From positions 180,140-244,139 of the forward strand of contig CAWAGP010000002.1 of the NCBI GenBank assembly GCA_963781705.1: 64,000 nucleotides of DNA, written 5' to 3'. Positions 16,674-24,689 of the stretch are shown piece by piece (position 1 is the first letter of the stretch; every line of letters begins with the position of its first letter). The DNA is from JALYGJ01 sp963781705 (GTDB lineage Bacteria; Chloroflexota; Limnocylindria; Limnocylindrales; CSP1-4). The translations under genes and the position numbers were made by a program. The notes below the pieces were generated by a model. That model did not search any database. It was not told where the DNA came from and saw only the letters and a program-made list of their open reading frames with translations.

Positions 16674-18299
16674 ATGCTCGGCGAAACTGGTTCGGTGAGC
16701 GACGCGGAACGGCCGGCTGGGGTGCGACTGCTGGGCGACCTCGTGCGCGAACTCGAGCTGCGCGGCATGCTGCGCACCGTCCTTGCCGCGCCGGGGGCAT
16801 CGGTCGCCACGGTGTCGGTCGGTGGCATCGCCTTCGACTCGCGCGAGGTGACGCCGGGCCAGCTCTTCGTGGCCGTGCCCGGTGCCGCGAGTGACGGGCA
16901 CGAATACGCCGCTGCGGCGGTCGAGCGCGGCGCCTGCGCGGTCATTGCCGAGCACGCCATCGCCCGGCTGGGCGTGCCCCAGCTGCTCGTCCTCTCGTCA
17001 CGATCCACGCTGGCCACGGCCGCAGCATGGTTCTTCGATTTTCCCAGCCGCAAGCTGGGCATCGTCGGAGTCACCGGCACGGACGGCAAGACGACAACTT
17101 CGTACCTGGCGCGCTCGATGCTGGCGGCCGCCGGCCAGGCGGCGGGCATGCTGACCACGGTCGACGTGGTGATCGGCGGCCACAGCCTGGGTGAGACCGG
17201 CCACACCACGCCAGAGGCGCCGGTCATCCAGGCCGATCTGGCGCGGATGGTCGAAGCGGGCGACCGATTCGCCGTGCTCGAGTCCACCTCGCACGGGCTG
17301 GCCCTCGAGCGGGTGGCCGAGGTCGCCTATGACGTCGCGGTGCTGACCAATATCACCCACGAGCATCTCGACCTGCACGGCACGTACGAGGCGTACGTGG
17401 CGGCCAAACGCTCGCTGTTCGAACGGCTTGCGCTCAGCGCCGCGAACCCCGACAAGGGTTGGGGCAAGTCGGCAGTCGTCAACGCCGAGGATGAGCAGGC
17501 GCCCGGCTTCGTTGAGGCCGCCCGCCGCGCCGGTGCACGCGTGCTGACCTACGCCGCCGACCCCAGCACGCCAGCCGACATCTCCGTCGTGGCGATGAAC
17601 GATGACGGGCGGCGGTTGCACCTGCGCGTGCGCACTCCGCGCTGGGAGGACGACCTCGAGCTGCAGCTCACCGGCAGCTTCAACGCCTACAACGGACTGG
17701 CGGCGATCGGCGTAGGCGAGGCGCTCGGCCTCGATGCGGACGCCTTGCGGCGCGGGTTGGCCGCGTTGACCGGCGTGCCCGGCCGGTTGCAGCGTGTCGA
17801 GGCCGGCCAGCCGTTCACCGTCTTCGTCGACTTCGCCCACACGCCCGGCGCGCTCGCCGCGACACTCGATTCGTTGGCGCCGAACGCGGCCGCGCGCGGT
17901 GGCGGCCTGATCTCGGTCTTCGGCTCACCCGGCGCGCGCGACACGCTGAAGCGGCCGATGATGGGCCGCGCGGCCGGCGAGCGCTGTCGCGTGGTGGTGC
18001 TCGCCGACGACGACCCGCGCGACGAGGACCGTATGGCCATCCTCGAGCAGATCGCCGCCGGGGCGGAGGAGGTCGGCCGGCGGCGCGGGCACGACCTGTT
18101 CCTGATCCCGGATCGGGACAAGGCGATTAGGCAGGCGTTCGAGCTGGCCCGGCCCGGCGACGTGGTGCTGCTCGCCGGCATGGGTCACGTCGATCGGATC
18201 ATGACCGCTGCCGGCCGCGTGCCGTGGAACGAGGCGCAGATCGCGCGCGACACGCTGGCCGACATGGGCTTCCGCGCCGCGGATCAGCGACCCAGGTAG
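16674..18299 (+). CDS. murE: UDP-MurNAc-tripeptide synthetase (MurE)
   Basis: A 541-residue Mur ligase that adds the third amino acid to the peptidoglycan stem. The ATP loop is GVTGTDGKTTTS, followed by TNITHEHLDLHG with the carbamate-Lys region, and DFAHTPGAL in the C-terminal domain. The residue-3 selectivity motif, DNPR in meso-diaminopimelate enzymes, reads DDPR here (LADDDPRDED, about 442-451), so the substrate amino acid is uncertain. ATG 16674 lies three bases after the murJ stop. The 3' end overlaps the convergent hydrolase gene by 16 bases. Confidence 0.9.
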   Translation: MLGETGSVSDAERPAGVRLLGDLVRELELRGMLRTVLAAPGASVATVSVGGIAFDSREVTPGQLFVAVPGAASDGHEYAAAAVERGACAVIAEHAIARLGVPQLLVLSSRSTLATAAAWFFDFPSRKLGIVGVTGTDGKTTTSYLARSMLAAAGQAAGMLTTVDVVIGGHSLGETGHTTPEAPVIQADLARMVEAGDRFAVLESTSHGLALERVAEVAYDVAVLTNITHEHLDLHGTYEAYVAAKRSLFERLALSAANPDKGWGKSAVVNAEDEQAPGFVEAARRAGARVLTYAADPSTPADISVVAMNDDGRRLHLRVRTPRWEDDLELQLTGSFNAYNGLAAIGVGEALGLDADALRRGLAALTGVPGRLQRVEAGQPFTVFVDFAHTPGALAATLDSLAPNAAARGGGLISVFGSPGARDTLKRPMMGRAAGERCRVVVLADDDPRDEDRMAILEQIAAGAEEVGRRRGHDLFLIPDRDKAIRQAFELARPGDVVLLAGMGHVDRIMTAAGRVPWNEAQIARDTLADMGFRAADQRPR

Positions 18300-19621
18300 T
18301 CATTCGCTGCCGGCAACGCCACGGCGGCCAGCGCGTCGGCGAGCGGATTGGGGTCGACGCGACCCAAGTTGTTGAGCACGACCACTGTCAGGTCCGAGTC
18401 GGGGTAGTACCACATCGCGTCGTAGTAGCCGCGCAACGTGCCGGTGTGGCCGAACATGCGCTCGTCGTCGAAGACGCGCGTGCGCGTGCCCAGCCCGTAG
18501 CCTTGGTCGCTGCGCGGCGCGTAGTTGTAATCCTCCATCTGTGCCAGTGACGAGGCGTCGAGCAGGTGCCCGCCGTACAGGGTTCGAGCCCACGTGGCCA
18601 GGTCGGGCGCGTCGCTCACGATCGCCCCGGCGGCCCAGGCGATGGTCGCCTCGGAGAGTGTCGGGCGGTAGTCGGTGCCGTCGGAGATGTCCTGGCCGGT
18701 AACCGTCACCGAATGGCCGCGCGCGGCGCCGGCCGGGGGCGGGTTGGTGCCCTGGAAGTAGGTGTTGTCGAGCCCGACCGGCGCGAACAACCGTTGATTG
18801 AGTACGGCCCCCAGCTTCATGCCGGTCACCTGCTCGATGACCATGCCCAGCAGCAGGAAGCCGGTGTTGCTGTAGTGATAGCCGGTGCCGGGCGGGAAAT
18901 ACGGACCGCGCACGAAGGTGTCGATCGTCTCCTGCGGCGTCCACGCGTGGCCCGGCTGGTGGATGACCAGCTGGTTGTACTGGGGGTTTTCGAAGAAGTC
19001 GTACACGCCGCTGGTGTGGCCGAGCAGCTCACGCAGTGTGATCTGGGCCGCGTTGGGGAAGTCGGGCAGCCAGTTCGCCAGCGGATCGTCGATCGACAGG
19101 CTGCCGTCCTGGGCCAGCTGCATGATGGCTGCCGTGATGAACGTCTTGGTTATCGAGCCGACGCTGTAGAGCGTGTCCGGGGTGGCTGCTTGCGGCGGGT
19201 CAAACTGCGCCATTCCACTGGCGTCGCTCCACGTGCTCCCGTCGGGAAAGATGATCGTCGCCGATGAACCTGGGATGCCGTATGCCGCGCGTTGCTGCTC
19301 GAGAACGTCACTGAGCGAGTTGCCGAGGACAACGGCGAGCGGAATGCCCGGCGCGGCGCTCGCATCCGGAGTGCCGCTGGGCATCGCGCTCGGGCTGGCT
19401 GTAGCGGGCGAACTCGGACTGGGCGTCGCCGGCATGGTCGGCGTAGACGTGACCGCCGCGCTCGGCGTGGGACTCGGCGCAGATGGCGTAGGCGTGGCTG
19501 CCGCGGTGCTCGTGGGCGCCGCAGTCGGGGTCGGCGTGGGCGTTGGGATGGCGGGCGCGGAGCACGCCGTCAGCACGATCGCCAGCAGGATGCCCGGCAA
19601 GGGCAGCGTCGGCCTGGTCAT
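18284..19621 (-). CDS. Serine hydrolase lipoprotein (class C beta-lactamase / PBP4* type)
   Basis: A 445-residue secreted lipoprotein. A signal peptide ends in the lipobox LTAC with Cys20. A linker of about 75 residues made of Pro, Thr, Ser and Ala follows, holding the enzyme away from the membrane. The catalytic domain has the class C/DD-peptidase motifs: SITK (Ser156, Lys159), YSN (250-252) and HTG (392-394) in place of KTG. It may be a D,D-peptidase, esterase or beta-lactamase; activity cannot be told. It is one of few genes on the - strand, diverges from relA and converges on murE. Confidence 0.88.
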   Translation of the reverse strand: MTRPTLPLPGILLAIVLTACSAPAIPTPTPTPTAAPTSTAAATPTPSAPSPTPSAAVTSTPTMPATPSPSSPATASPSAMPSGTPDASAAPGIPLAVVLGNSLSDVLEQQRAAYGIPGSSATIIFPDGSTWSDASGMAQFDPPQAATPDTLYSVGSITKTFITAAIMQLAQDGSLSIDDPLANWLPDFPNAAQITLRELLGHTSGVYDFFENPQYNQLVIHQPGHAWTPQETIDTFVRGPYFPPGTGYHYSNTGFLLLGMVIEQVTGMKLGAVLNQRLFAPVGLDNTYFQGTNPPPAGAARGHSVTVTGQDISDGTDYRPTLSEATIAWAAGAIVSDAPDLATWARTLYGGHLLDASSLAQMEDYNYAPRSDQGYGLGTRTRVFDDERMFGHTGTLRGYYDAMWYYPDSDLTVVVLNNLGRVDPNPLADALAAVALPAANDYLGR

Positions 19622-19629
19622 GAGGACCG

Positions 19630-19639
19630 ACGGTACACT
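19630..19639. promoter_or_regulatory. Overlapping bidirectional -10 elements (hydrolase / relA)
   Basis: The bases ACGGTACACT contain TACACT on the + strand (19634-19639, nine bases before ATG 19649 of relA) and TACCGT on the - strand (19635-19630, eight bases before ATG 19621 of the hydrolase). The two hexamers overlap at the central TA. Confidence 0.45.
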
Positions 19640-19648
19640 CAGTTGAGG

Positions 19649-21887
19649 ATGTCCATCGAACCGCTGACTCCGTCGCGATCGCGCGTCGCCGTCGCCGCGA
19701 GCCGCGAGCGGCCCGGTCGCGCGCTGTCATTCGGCTATCAGCCGGCGGGCGCTCAACGCCGCCGAGCGGCGCCTCGAGGACGAGCTGCTGGCGCACTACC
19801 CGACTGCCGACCTGCCCGCGATCAGGCGCGCATGGCTGTTCGCGGTCGAGGCGCACGGCGCGCAGCGCCGCGAGAGCGGTGAGCCGTACGTCAGCCACCC
19901 ACTGACCGTGGCGCGCATCCTGGCCGAACTGGGCCTTGATCCTGAGGCGATCCAGGCGGCGCTGATGCACGACATACCGGAGGACACCGACTACTCGCTG
20001 ACCGACATCGAGGAGCGTTTCGGACCCGACGTGGCGCGGCTGGTCGACGGCGTCACCAAGCTGTCCAAGTTCGGCGCGCGGAGCCACGAGGAACAGCAGG
20101 CCGAGAACATCCGCAAGATGCTGCTGGCGATGGCGGAGGACATCCGCGTCGTGCTCATCAAGCTGGCCGATCGGCTGCACAACATGCGCACCATCGGCGC
20201 TTTGTCGCCCGAGAAGCAGCAGCGCATTGCCCGCCAGACGGCCGAGATCTACGTGCCGCTGGCCGAGCGGCTGGGTATCTGGCAGATCAAGTGGGAGCTC
20301 GAGGACCTTTCGTTCAAGGTGCTCGAACCGGACGCCTACCACCGCCTGGCGGAGCAACTCGAGACGCAGCGCCGGGCGCGCGAGGCGTACGTCAAGCGTG
20401 CCCAGGTCGTGTTGGGCGACGCGCTCCAGAAGTCAGGCATTCATGCCGAGCTGTCGGGCCGGCCCAAGCACATCAGCAGCATCTGGAAAAAGATGCAACG
20501 CAAGGGGGCTGCGTTCGACGAGATCTACGACGTGCATGCACTGCGCGTGCTGGTCGATGAAGTGGCCGACTGCTACGCCGCGCTGGGCGTCGTGCATTCG
20601 ATGTGGCGGCCAATCCCCGGCCAGTTCGACGACTACATCGCGGTACCCAAGGCGAACGGCTACCAGAGCCTCCACACGGCGGTGGCGGCGCTCGACGGCA
20701 AGCCGCTCGAGGTCCAGATTCGCACTCATCCGATGCACCGGGTGAGCGAGATGGGCATCGCCGCGCACTGGCGCTACAAGGAAGGCGGCAGGGTCGACAA
20801 GGACTACGACGCCAAGCTCGCCTGGGTGCGCCAGTTGATGGATTGGCAGCGCGACGTGGCCGACGCGACCGAGTTCGTCGAGGGCCTCAAGATCGACCTG
20901 TTCCAGGACCAGGTCTTCGTCTTCACGCCACGCGGCGATGTCAAGGATCTGCCCGCCGGTTCCACGCCGCTCGACTTCGCCTACCGCATCCATACCGACG
21001 TCGGCCACTCGTGCATCGGCGCGAAGGTCAACAACCGACTGGTGCCGCTCGACTACAAGCTCAAGAACGGCGACATCGTCGAGATCGTCACCACCAAGGC
21101 CGCCCACGGCCCATCGCGCGACTGGCTGAAGGTCGTCCAGACCACCCACGCGCGCGAAAAGATCCGCCAGTGGTTCAAGCGCCAGGAGCGCGACGAGAAC
21201 ATCGTCCACGGCAGAGAGTCACTCCAGCGCGAGCTGCGCCGCCTGGCGCGCTCCTCGCTCGAGAAGCTCGGCCCGGATCGGATCAGCGAGATGGCCGAGC
21301 TGTATCGCTACCCGTCGGTCGAAGACTTCTTCGCCGCCGTGGGCTACGGCGCCGTGTCGGCGCAACAGGTCGTGTCTCGACTCGACGTGGTCGACGACGC
21401 CAACGAGCAGGTGCTACCGCAGACCGCCCCGCCGATGCCGGCGCGCGCCGAGGGCGGCGTGCGGGTCAAGGGTGTGGGCGACCTCATGATCCGCTTCGCG
21501 CGCTGCTGCCACCCGATCCCGGGCGACCCGATCGTCGGCTACATCACGCGCGGCCGCGGTGTCACCGTCCACCTGCCCACCTGCCCGACGATCATCAACG
21601 AGCGCGAGGTTGGCCGGCTGATCGACGTCGAGTGGGAGGGCGGCTACCAGCAGACCTACCCGATCGCCATCCGCGTCGAGGCCTATGACCGGCCCGGGTT
21701 ACTGTCCGAGATAACCAACGTGGTGGCCGAGAACAAGGTCAACATCCTGGCCGCCAATGTGCACACCAACCCCGATCACACGGCGACCTTCCTGGCCACG
21801 TTGCAGGTCTCGTCGGTGGCGCAACTGGCGCGCGTGCTGTCGCGCATCGAGCAGGTCAAGGACGTCCACACCGTCCAGCGTGACTGA
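19649..21887 (+). CDS. relA: RelA/SpoT (p)ppGpp synthetase/hydrolase, one frameshift near the 5' end
   Basis: A Rel-type stringent response enzyme of about 745 residues. The HD hydrolase domain has HDIPEDT and LADRLHNMRT; the synthetase domain has DVHALRVLV and PKANGYQSLHT; TGS (VFVFTPRGDVKDLP) and C-terminal ACT (YDRPGLLSEI) domains follow. The part from about 19,740 is one clean frame. No start lies in that frame near the natural N-terminus; ATG 19649, with GAGG just before it and a -10 upstream, is in another frame. One extra base near 19,735 (FG then ISRRALNAAE) joins them, giving a normal length. Probably bifunctional, since HD residues are intact. Confidence 0.9.
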
Positions 21888-21888
21888 G

Positions 21889-22221
21889 CTAGCCGGAGCG
21901 GCGCGCGACCACCTCGGCCGCCGACTGCGCGGCCCGCTCGAAGGCGTTGTCCCGGTAGCTGTCGCCGCCGGCGCGTCGTGCCCGCCACGACGCGCGGAGA
22001 TAGCGTGGGACGTAGGTCAGCCCGAAGCGCTGCCACTGCTCGACGTGGGTCAGCTCATGCGCCAGCTCGGCCTCGTTGAGCGGCCGCCAGGCAAAGACCC
22101 AGCGGCCGATGGTGATGGCCAGCCAGTGGGGCACGAGAAGGTGGTGGCCTAGCCGGCGCGCCCAGGGCACGACTAGCAGCCGATGCTCCGGGGCTAGTCG
22201 AGTCACCCCCGGATTGTGCAC
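21889..22221 (-). CDS. Small HELTH putative metallopeptidase (DUF4157-like)
   Basis: A 110-residue protein with a zinc-type motif HELTHVEQW inside NEAELAHELTHVEQWQRFG, then YVPRYL, like the short HExxH signature seen in DUF4157-type proteins. No signal peptide is evident; the segment around LVVPWARRLGHHLLVPHW is moderately hydrophobic. Its third metal ligand is not obvious, so activity is inferred only. GTG 22221 is the likely start; it lies 22 bases from the start of the divergent hisS, and the gene ends one base beyond the relA stop, head to tail with it. It is small enough to be missed by gene callers. Confidence 0.6.
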   Translation of the reverse strand: MHNPGVTRLAPEHRLLVVPWARRLGHHLLVPHWLAITIGRWVFAWRPLNEAELAHELTHVEQWQRFGLTYVPRYLRASWRARRAGGDSYRDNAFERAAQSAAEVVARRSG

Positions 22222-22227
22222 GCTGAT

Positions 22228-22236
22228 CGGTACACT
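22228..22236. promoter_or_regulatory. Overlapping bidirectional promoter core (HELTH gene / hisS)
   Basis: TACACT at 22231-22236 ends seven bases before hisS ATG 22244. On the - strand TACCGA(T) covers 22232-22226 before GTG 22221. The shared core CGGTACACTC is identical to that between the hydrolase and relA genes. Confidence 0.45.
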
Positions 22237-22243
22237 CCGTGAC

Positions 22244-23536
22244 ATGCCCAAGTTCCAGGCGCCACGCGGCACACGCGACCTGCTGCCGGCCGACATGACC
22301 GCCTGGCGGCGCCTGGAGGGGATCGCCCGCGAGCTGGCCGAGCTGTACGGCTTCCAGCCGATCGAGACGCCGCTGTTCGAGGACAGCGGCGTGTTCGAGC
22401 GCGGCATCGGCGAGGCGACTGACATCGTCGAAAAGGAGCTCTTCCGGCTGCGCAGCCCAGGCTCCGCCGAGGACCGTTGGGCATTGCGACCCGAAGCGAC
22501 CGCGGGCGTCGCGCGGGCCTACGTCCAGAACGCCATGCATACCCTGCCGCAGCCGGTTCGGCTGACGACGTTCGGCGCGATGTTCCGCTACGACCGGCCG
22601 CAGGCCGGCCGCTACCGGCAGTTCTGGCAGTGGAACGTGGAGGCGATCGGCGACGCCGGTCCGGCCATTGACGCTGAGATCGTCGAGCTGGCCTACCGCT
22701 TCATGAGCCGCGCCGGTGTCGGTGAGCTCCAGCTGCACATCAACTCGATCGGCGACGGTGAGTGCCGGCCGGCCTACAGCGCCGCACTGACGGGTTATCT
22801 CGAGCGCTTCGAGGACGTGCTGCCCGCGACCGAGCGCGGCCGGCTGCGGACCAATCCGCTGCGCCTGCTCGATTCCAAGGACCCGCGCCTGGAACCGATC
22901 GTGGCCGACGCGCCACTCATCGGCGACCACCTGTGCGCCGCCTGTCAGACGCATTTCGCGGCCGTGCTGGACCACCTCGACGCGCTTGGCGTGCCTTATG
23001 TCCTGGCGCCGCGGTTGGTGCGCGGGCTCGACTACTACACGCGCACCGCGTTCGAGTTCTACCAGGCGGGTGCCCAGGGCCAGCAATCCGCGCTCGGCGG
23101 CGGCGGCAGGTATGACGGCCTGCTCGAGCTGTTCGGGGCGCGGCCGACGCCAGGCATCGGCTTCGGGCTGGGCATCGACCGCATCGCCGCCGCGGTCCGC
23201 AGCGATGGCGTTCCCGGGCCAACGGCGGCGGGTCCGCTGGTCGTCGTGGTCGGGGCAGATCCGCAGGCTACAGTGGCTCGCCTGTCGCTGGCCACGCAGC
23301 TGCGTGGGGCCGGCGTGGCGGCACAAGCCGACCTGGGCCATCACCGGCTGGCCCGCCAGCTCGAGGGCGCAGCGCGCCTGCGCGCCCACTTTGCCGTGGT
23401 CATCGGCGATGAGCTCGATGCCGGCCAGGTTCAGCTGCGCGACCTGGAGGCAGGCACACAGCGGCTGACTAACGTGAGCGACTTGACCGGCAAGCTGCAG
23501 CGAGCGGCTGCTGCCCACCACCACGGCGACCAATAG
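22244..23536 (+). CDS. hisS: Histidyl-tRNA synthetase
   Basis: A 430-residue class II synthetase that charges tRNA-His. Motif 1 lies around FQPIETPLFE, motif 2 in LTTFGAMFRYDRPQAGRYRQ, the HisA motif in LVRGLDYYTRTAFEF, and motif 3 in GIGFGLGIDRIAAA; the C-terminal anticodon-binding domain starts around GPLVVVVGADPQA. The N-terminus KFQAPRGTRDLLP is typical. ATG 22244 is fixed by the -10 seven bases upstream and by this N-terminal motif. FemX follows with no gap. Confidence 0.97.
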   Translation: MPKFQAPRGTRDLLPADMTAWRRLEGIARELAELYGFQPIETPLFEDSGVFERGIGEATDIVEKELFRLRSPGSAEDRWALRPEATAGVARAYVQNAMHTLPQPVRLTTFGAMFRYDRPQAGRYRQFWQWNVEAIGDAGPAIDAEIVELAYRFMSRAGVGELQLHINSIGDGECRPAYSAALTGYLERFEDVLPATERGRLRTNPLRLLDSKDPRLEPIVADAPLIGDHLCAACQTHFAAVLDHLDALGVPYVLAPRLVRGLDYYTRTAFEFYQAGAQGQQSALGGGGRYDGLLELFGARPTPGIGFGLGIDRIAAAVRSDGVPGPTAAGPLVVVVGADPQATVARLSLATQLRGAGVAAQADLGHHRLARQLEGAARLRAHFAVVIGDELDAGQVQLRDLEAGTQRLTNVSDLTGKLQRAAAAHHHGDQ

Positions 23537-24637
23537 GTGACCGTCCAGGACGGGCGGACCGCGCTCGACTTGTCGACCCAGGCGGCGTTGAGGGACCCGC
23601 GCGAGGGACACGTACTCGAAACCGACGATGTCGCGTGGGACGCGTTCGTGGCGGCCAGCCCCGGCGGAAGCTACCTTCAGACCAGCGCGTGGGCCGAAGT
23701 CAAACGCGCCAACGGCTGGTCGCCGCGCAGGGTGGCGTTGACCGTCGACGGTCGACCGCTCGGTTCGCAGATGCTCATCCGCCGCGCTGGGCGCCTGCCC
23801 TGGAGCGTGGCGTACATCGGCCGCGGCCCGGTCGGCGCGGAGCTCACAAGGGATAGCCTCGCGCCGTTGACGGAGGCGCTGGCCAGGGCCGCGCGGGCAG
23901 CTGGCGTCGCCTACCTCGTCTTCGAGCCTGAGGCGGAGACCGCCCACGGCATGGAGAGCGAGCTGCTCTCGCTCGGCTGGCGGCGCACCACGCATATTCA
24001 GCCGGAGGCCACGCGGATCATTGATCTCCGGCGATCGCCCGACGAGCTGTGGGCCGATCTACGTCCAAAGTGGCGGCAGTACGTCAACAAGGCGCGGCGG
24101 GCCGGGCTCCAGGTCGTCGAGGCCGGCGAGGACCGGCTGAGCGACTTCTATGCCATCTACGCCGATGCCTACCGCCGTGCCGGGGTCTCGTCACGCAGCG
24201 CGGAGAGCTTTCTGGTGCTCTGGCGCGCGCTCGCCCCGCGCGGCATGGCCCGGCTGCTCATCGCGCAGTCGTCCGACGGCCAGCCAGCCGCTGTGCTGAT
24301 GCTCCTCTCGTGCGGCAGCCGCTTGGCCGAGGTGTACGGGGGGTCGACGCCGGCCGGCAACGCCGCGCGGGCCAACTACCTGCTCAAGTGGGAATCGATC
24401 CGCATCGCTCGCGAGCGAGGCTTTGCCGAGTACGACATGTTCGGCATCCCGCACGCGGGCATAGCACACTTCAAGGCCGGTTTCGGCGGCCGCGAGGTGC
24501 ACTACGTCGGAGCCTGGCAGCGGCTGGTCGATCCGTTCGGCGGGCGCATCCTGGCCCTGGCCAACGCCCTGCGCGCGGCGTACATCCGCACCACGCTCCG
24601 ATCCTCCGCCCGAGGGGCGCAGTTGGTGTCGGAATGA
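23537..24637 (+). CDS. FemABX-family peptidyltransferase
   Basis: A 366-residue protein made of two GNAT-like domains, as in FemA/B/X, which use aminoacyl-tRNA to add amino acids to the side chain of lipid II. Signature segments are PGGSYLQTSAWAEVKR, PKWRQYVNKARRAGL, YGGSTPAGNAARANYLLKWE and YDMFGIPHAGIAHFK. The GTG start is the base right after the hisS stop, so the genes are coupled. It implies a branched peptidoglycan cross-bridge. The helical arm between domains of FemX is short here, so a broader aminoacyl or peptide transferase role cannot be ruled out. Confidence 0.85.
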   Translation: MTVQDGRTALDLSTQAALRDPREGHVLETDDVAWDAFVAASPGGSYLQTSAWAEVKRANGWSPRRVALTVDGRPLGSQMLIRRAGRLPWSVAYIGRGPVGAELTRDSLAPLTEALARAARAAGVAYLVFEPEAETAHGMESELLSLGWRRTTHIQPEATRIIDLRRSPDELWADLRPKWRQYVNKARRAGLQVVEAGEDRLSDFYAIYADAYRRAGVSSRSAESFLVLWRALAPRGMARLLIAQSSDGQPAAVLMLLSCGSRLAEVYGGSTPAGNAARANYLLKWESIRIARERGFAEYDMFGIPHAGIAHFKAGFGGREVHYVGAWQRLVDPFGGRILALANALRAAYIRTTLRSSARGAQLVSE

Positions 24638-24676
24638 GTGCCCGCCTCGGCTGAGGGGATCGCGTGACCCGATCGC

Positions 24677-24682
24677 TACGAT
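24677..24682 (+). promoter_or_regulatory. -10 element TACGAT before aspS
   Basis: TACGAT ends seven bases before ATG 24690, in line with the leaderless pattern. Confidence 0.45.
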
Positions 24683-24689
24683 ACGGGCC

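Noticed and set aside
18284..19621. Hydrolase as a true beta-lactamase resistance gene
   Set aside because: SxxK, YSN and HTG also fit D,D-peptidases and esterases; the long lipoprotein linker and no regulator nearby do not favour a resistance role.
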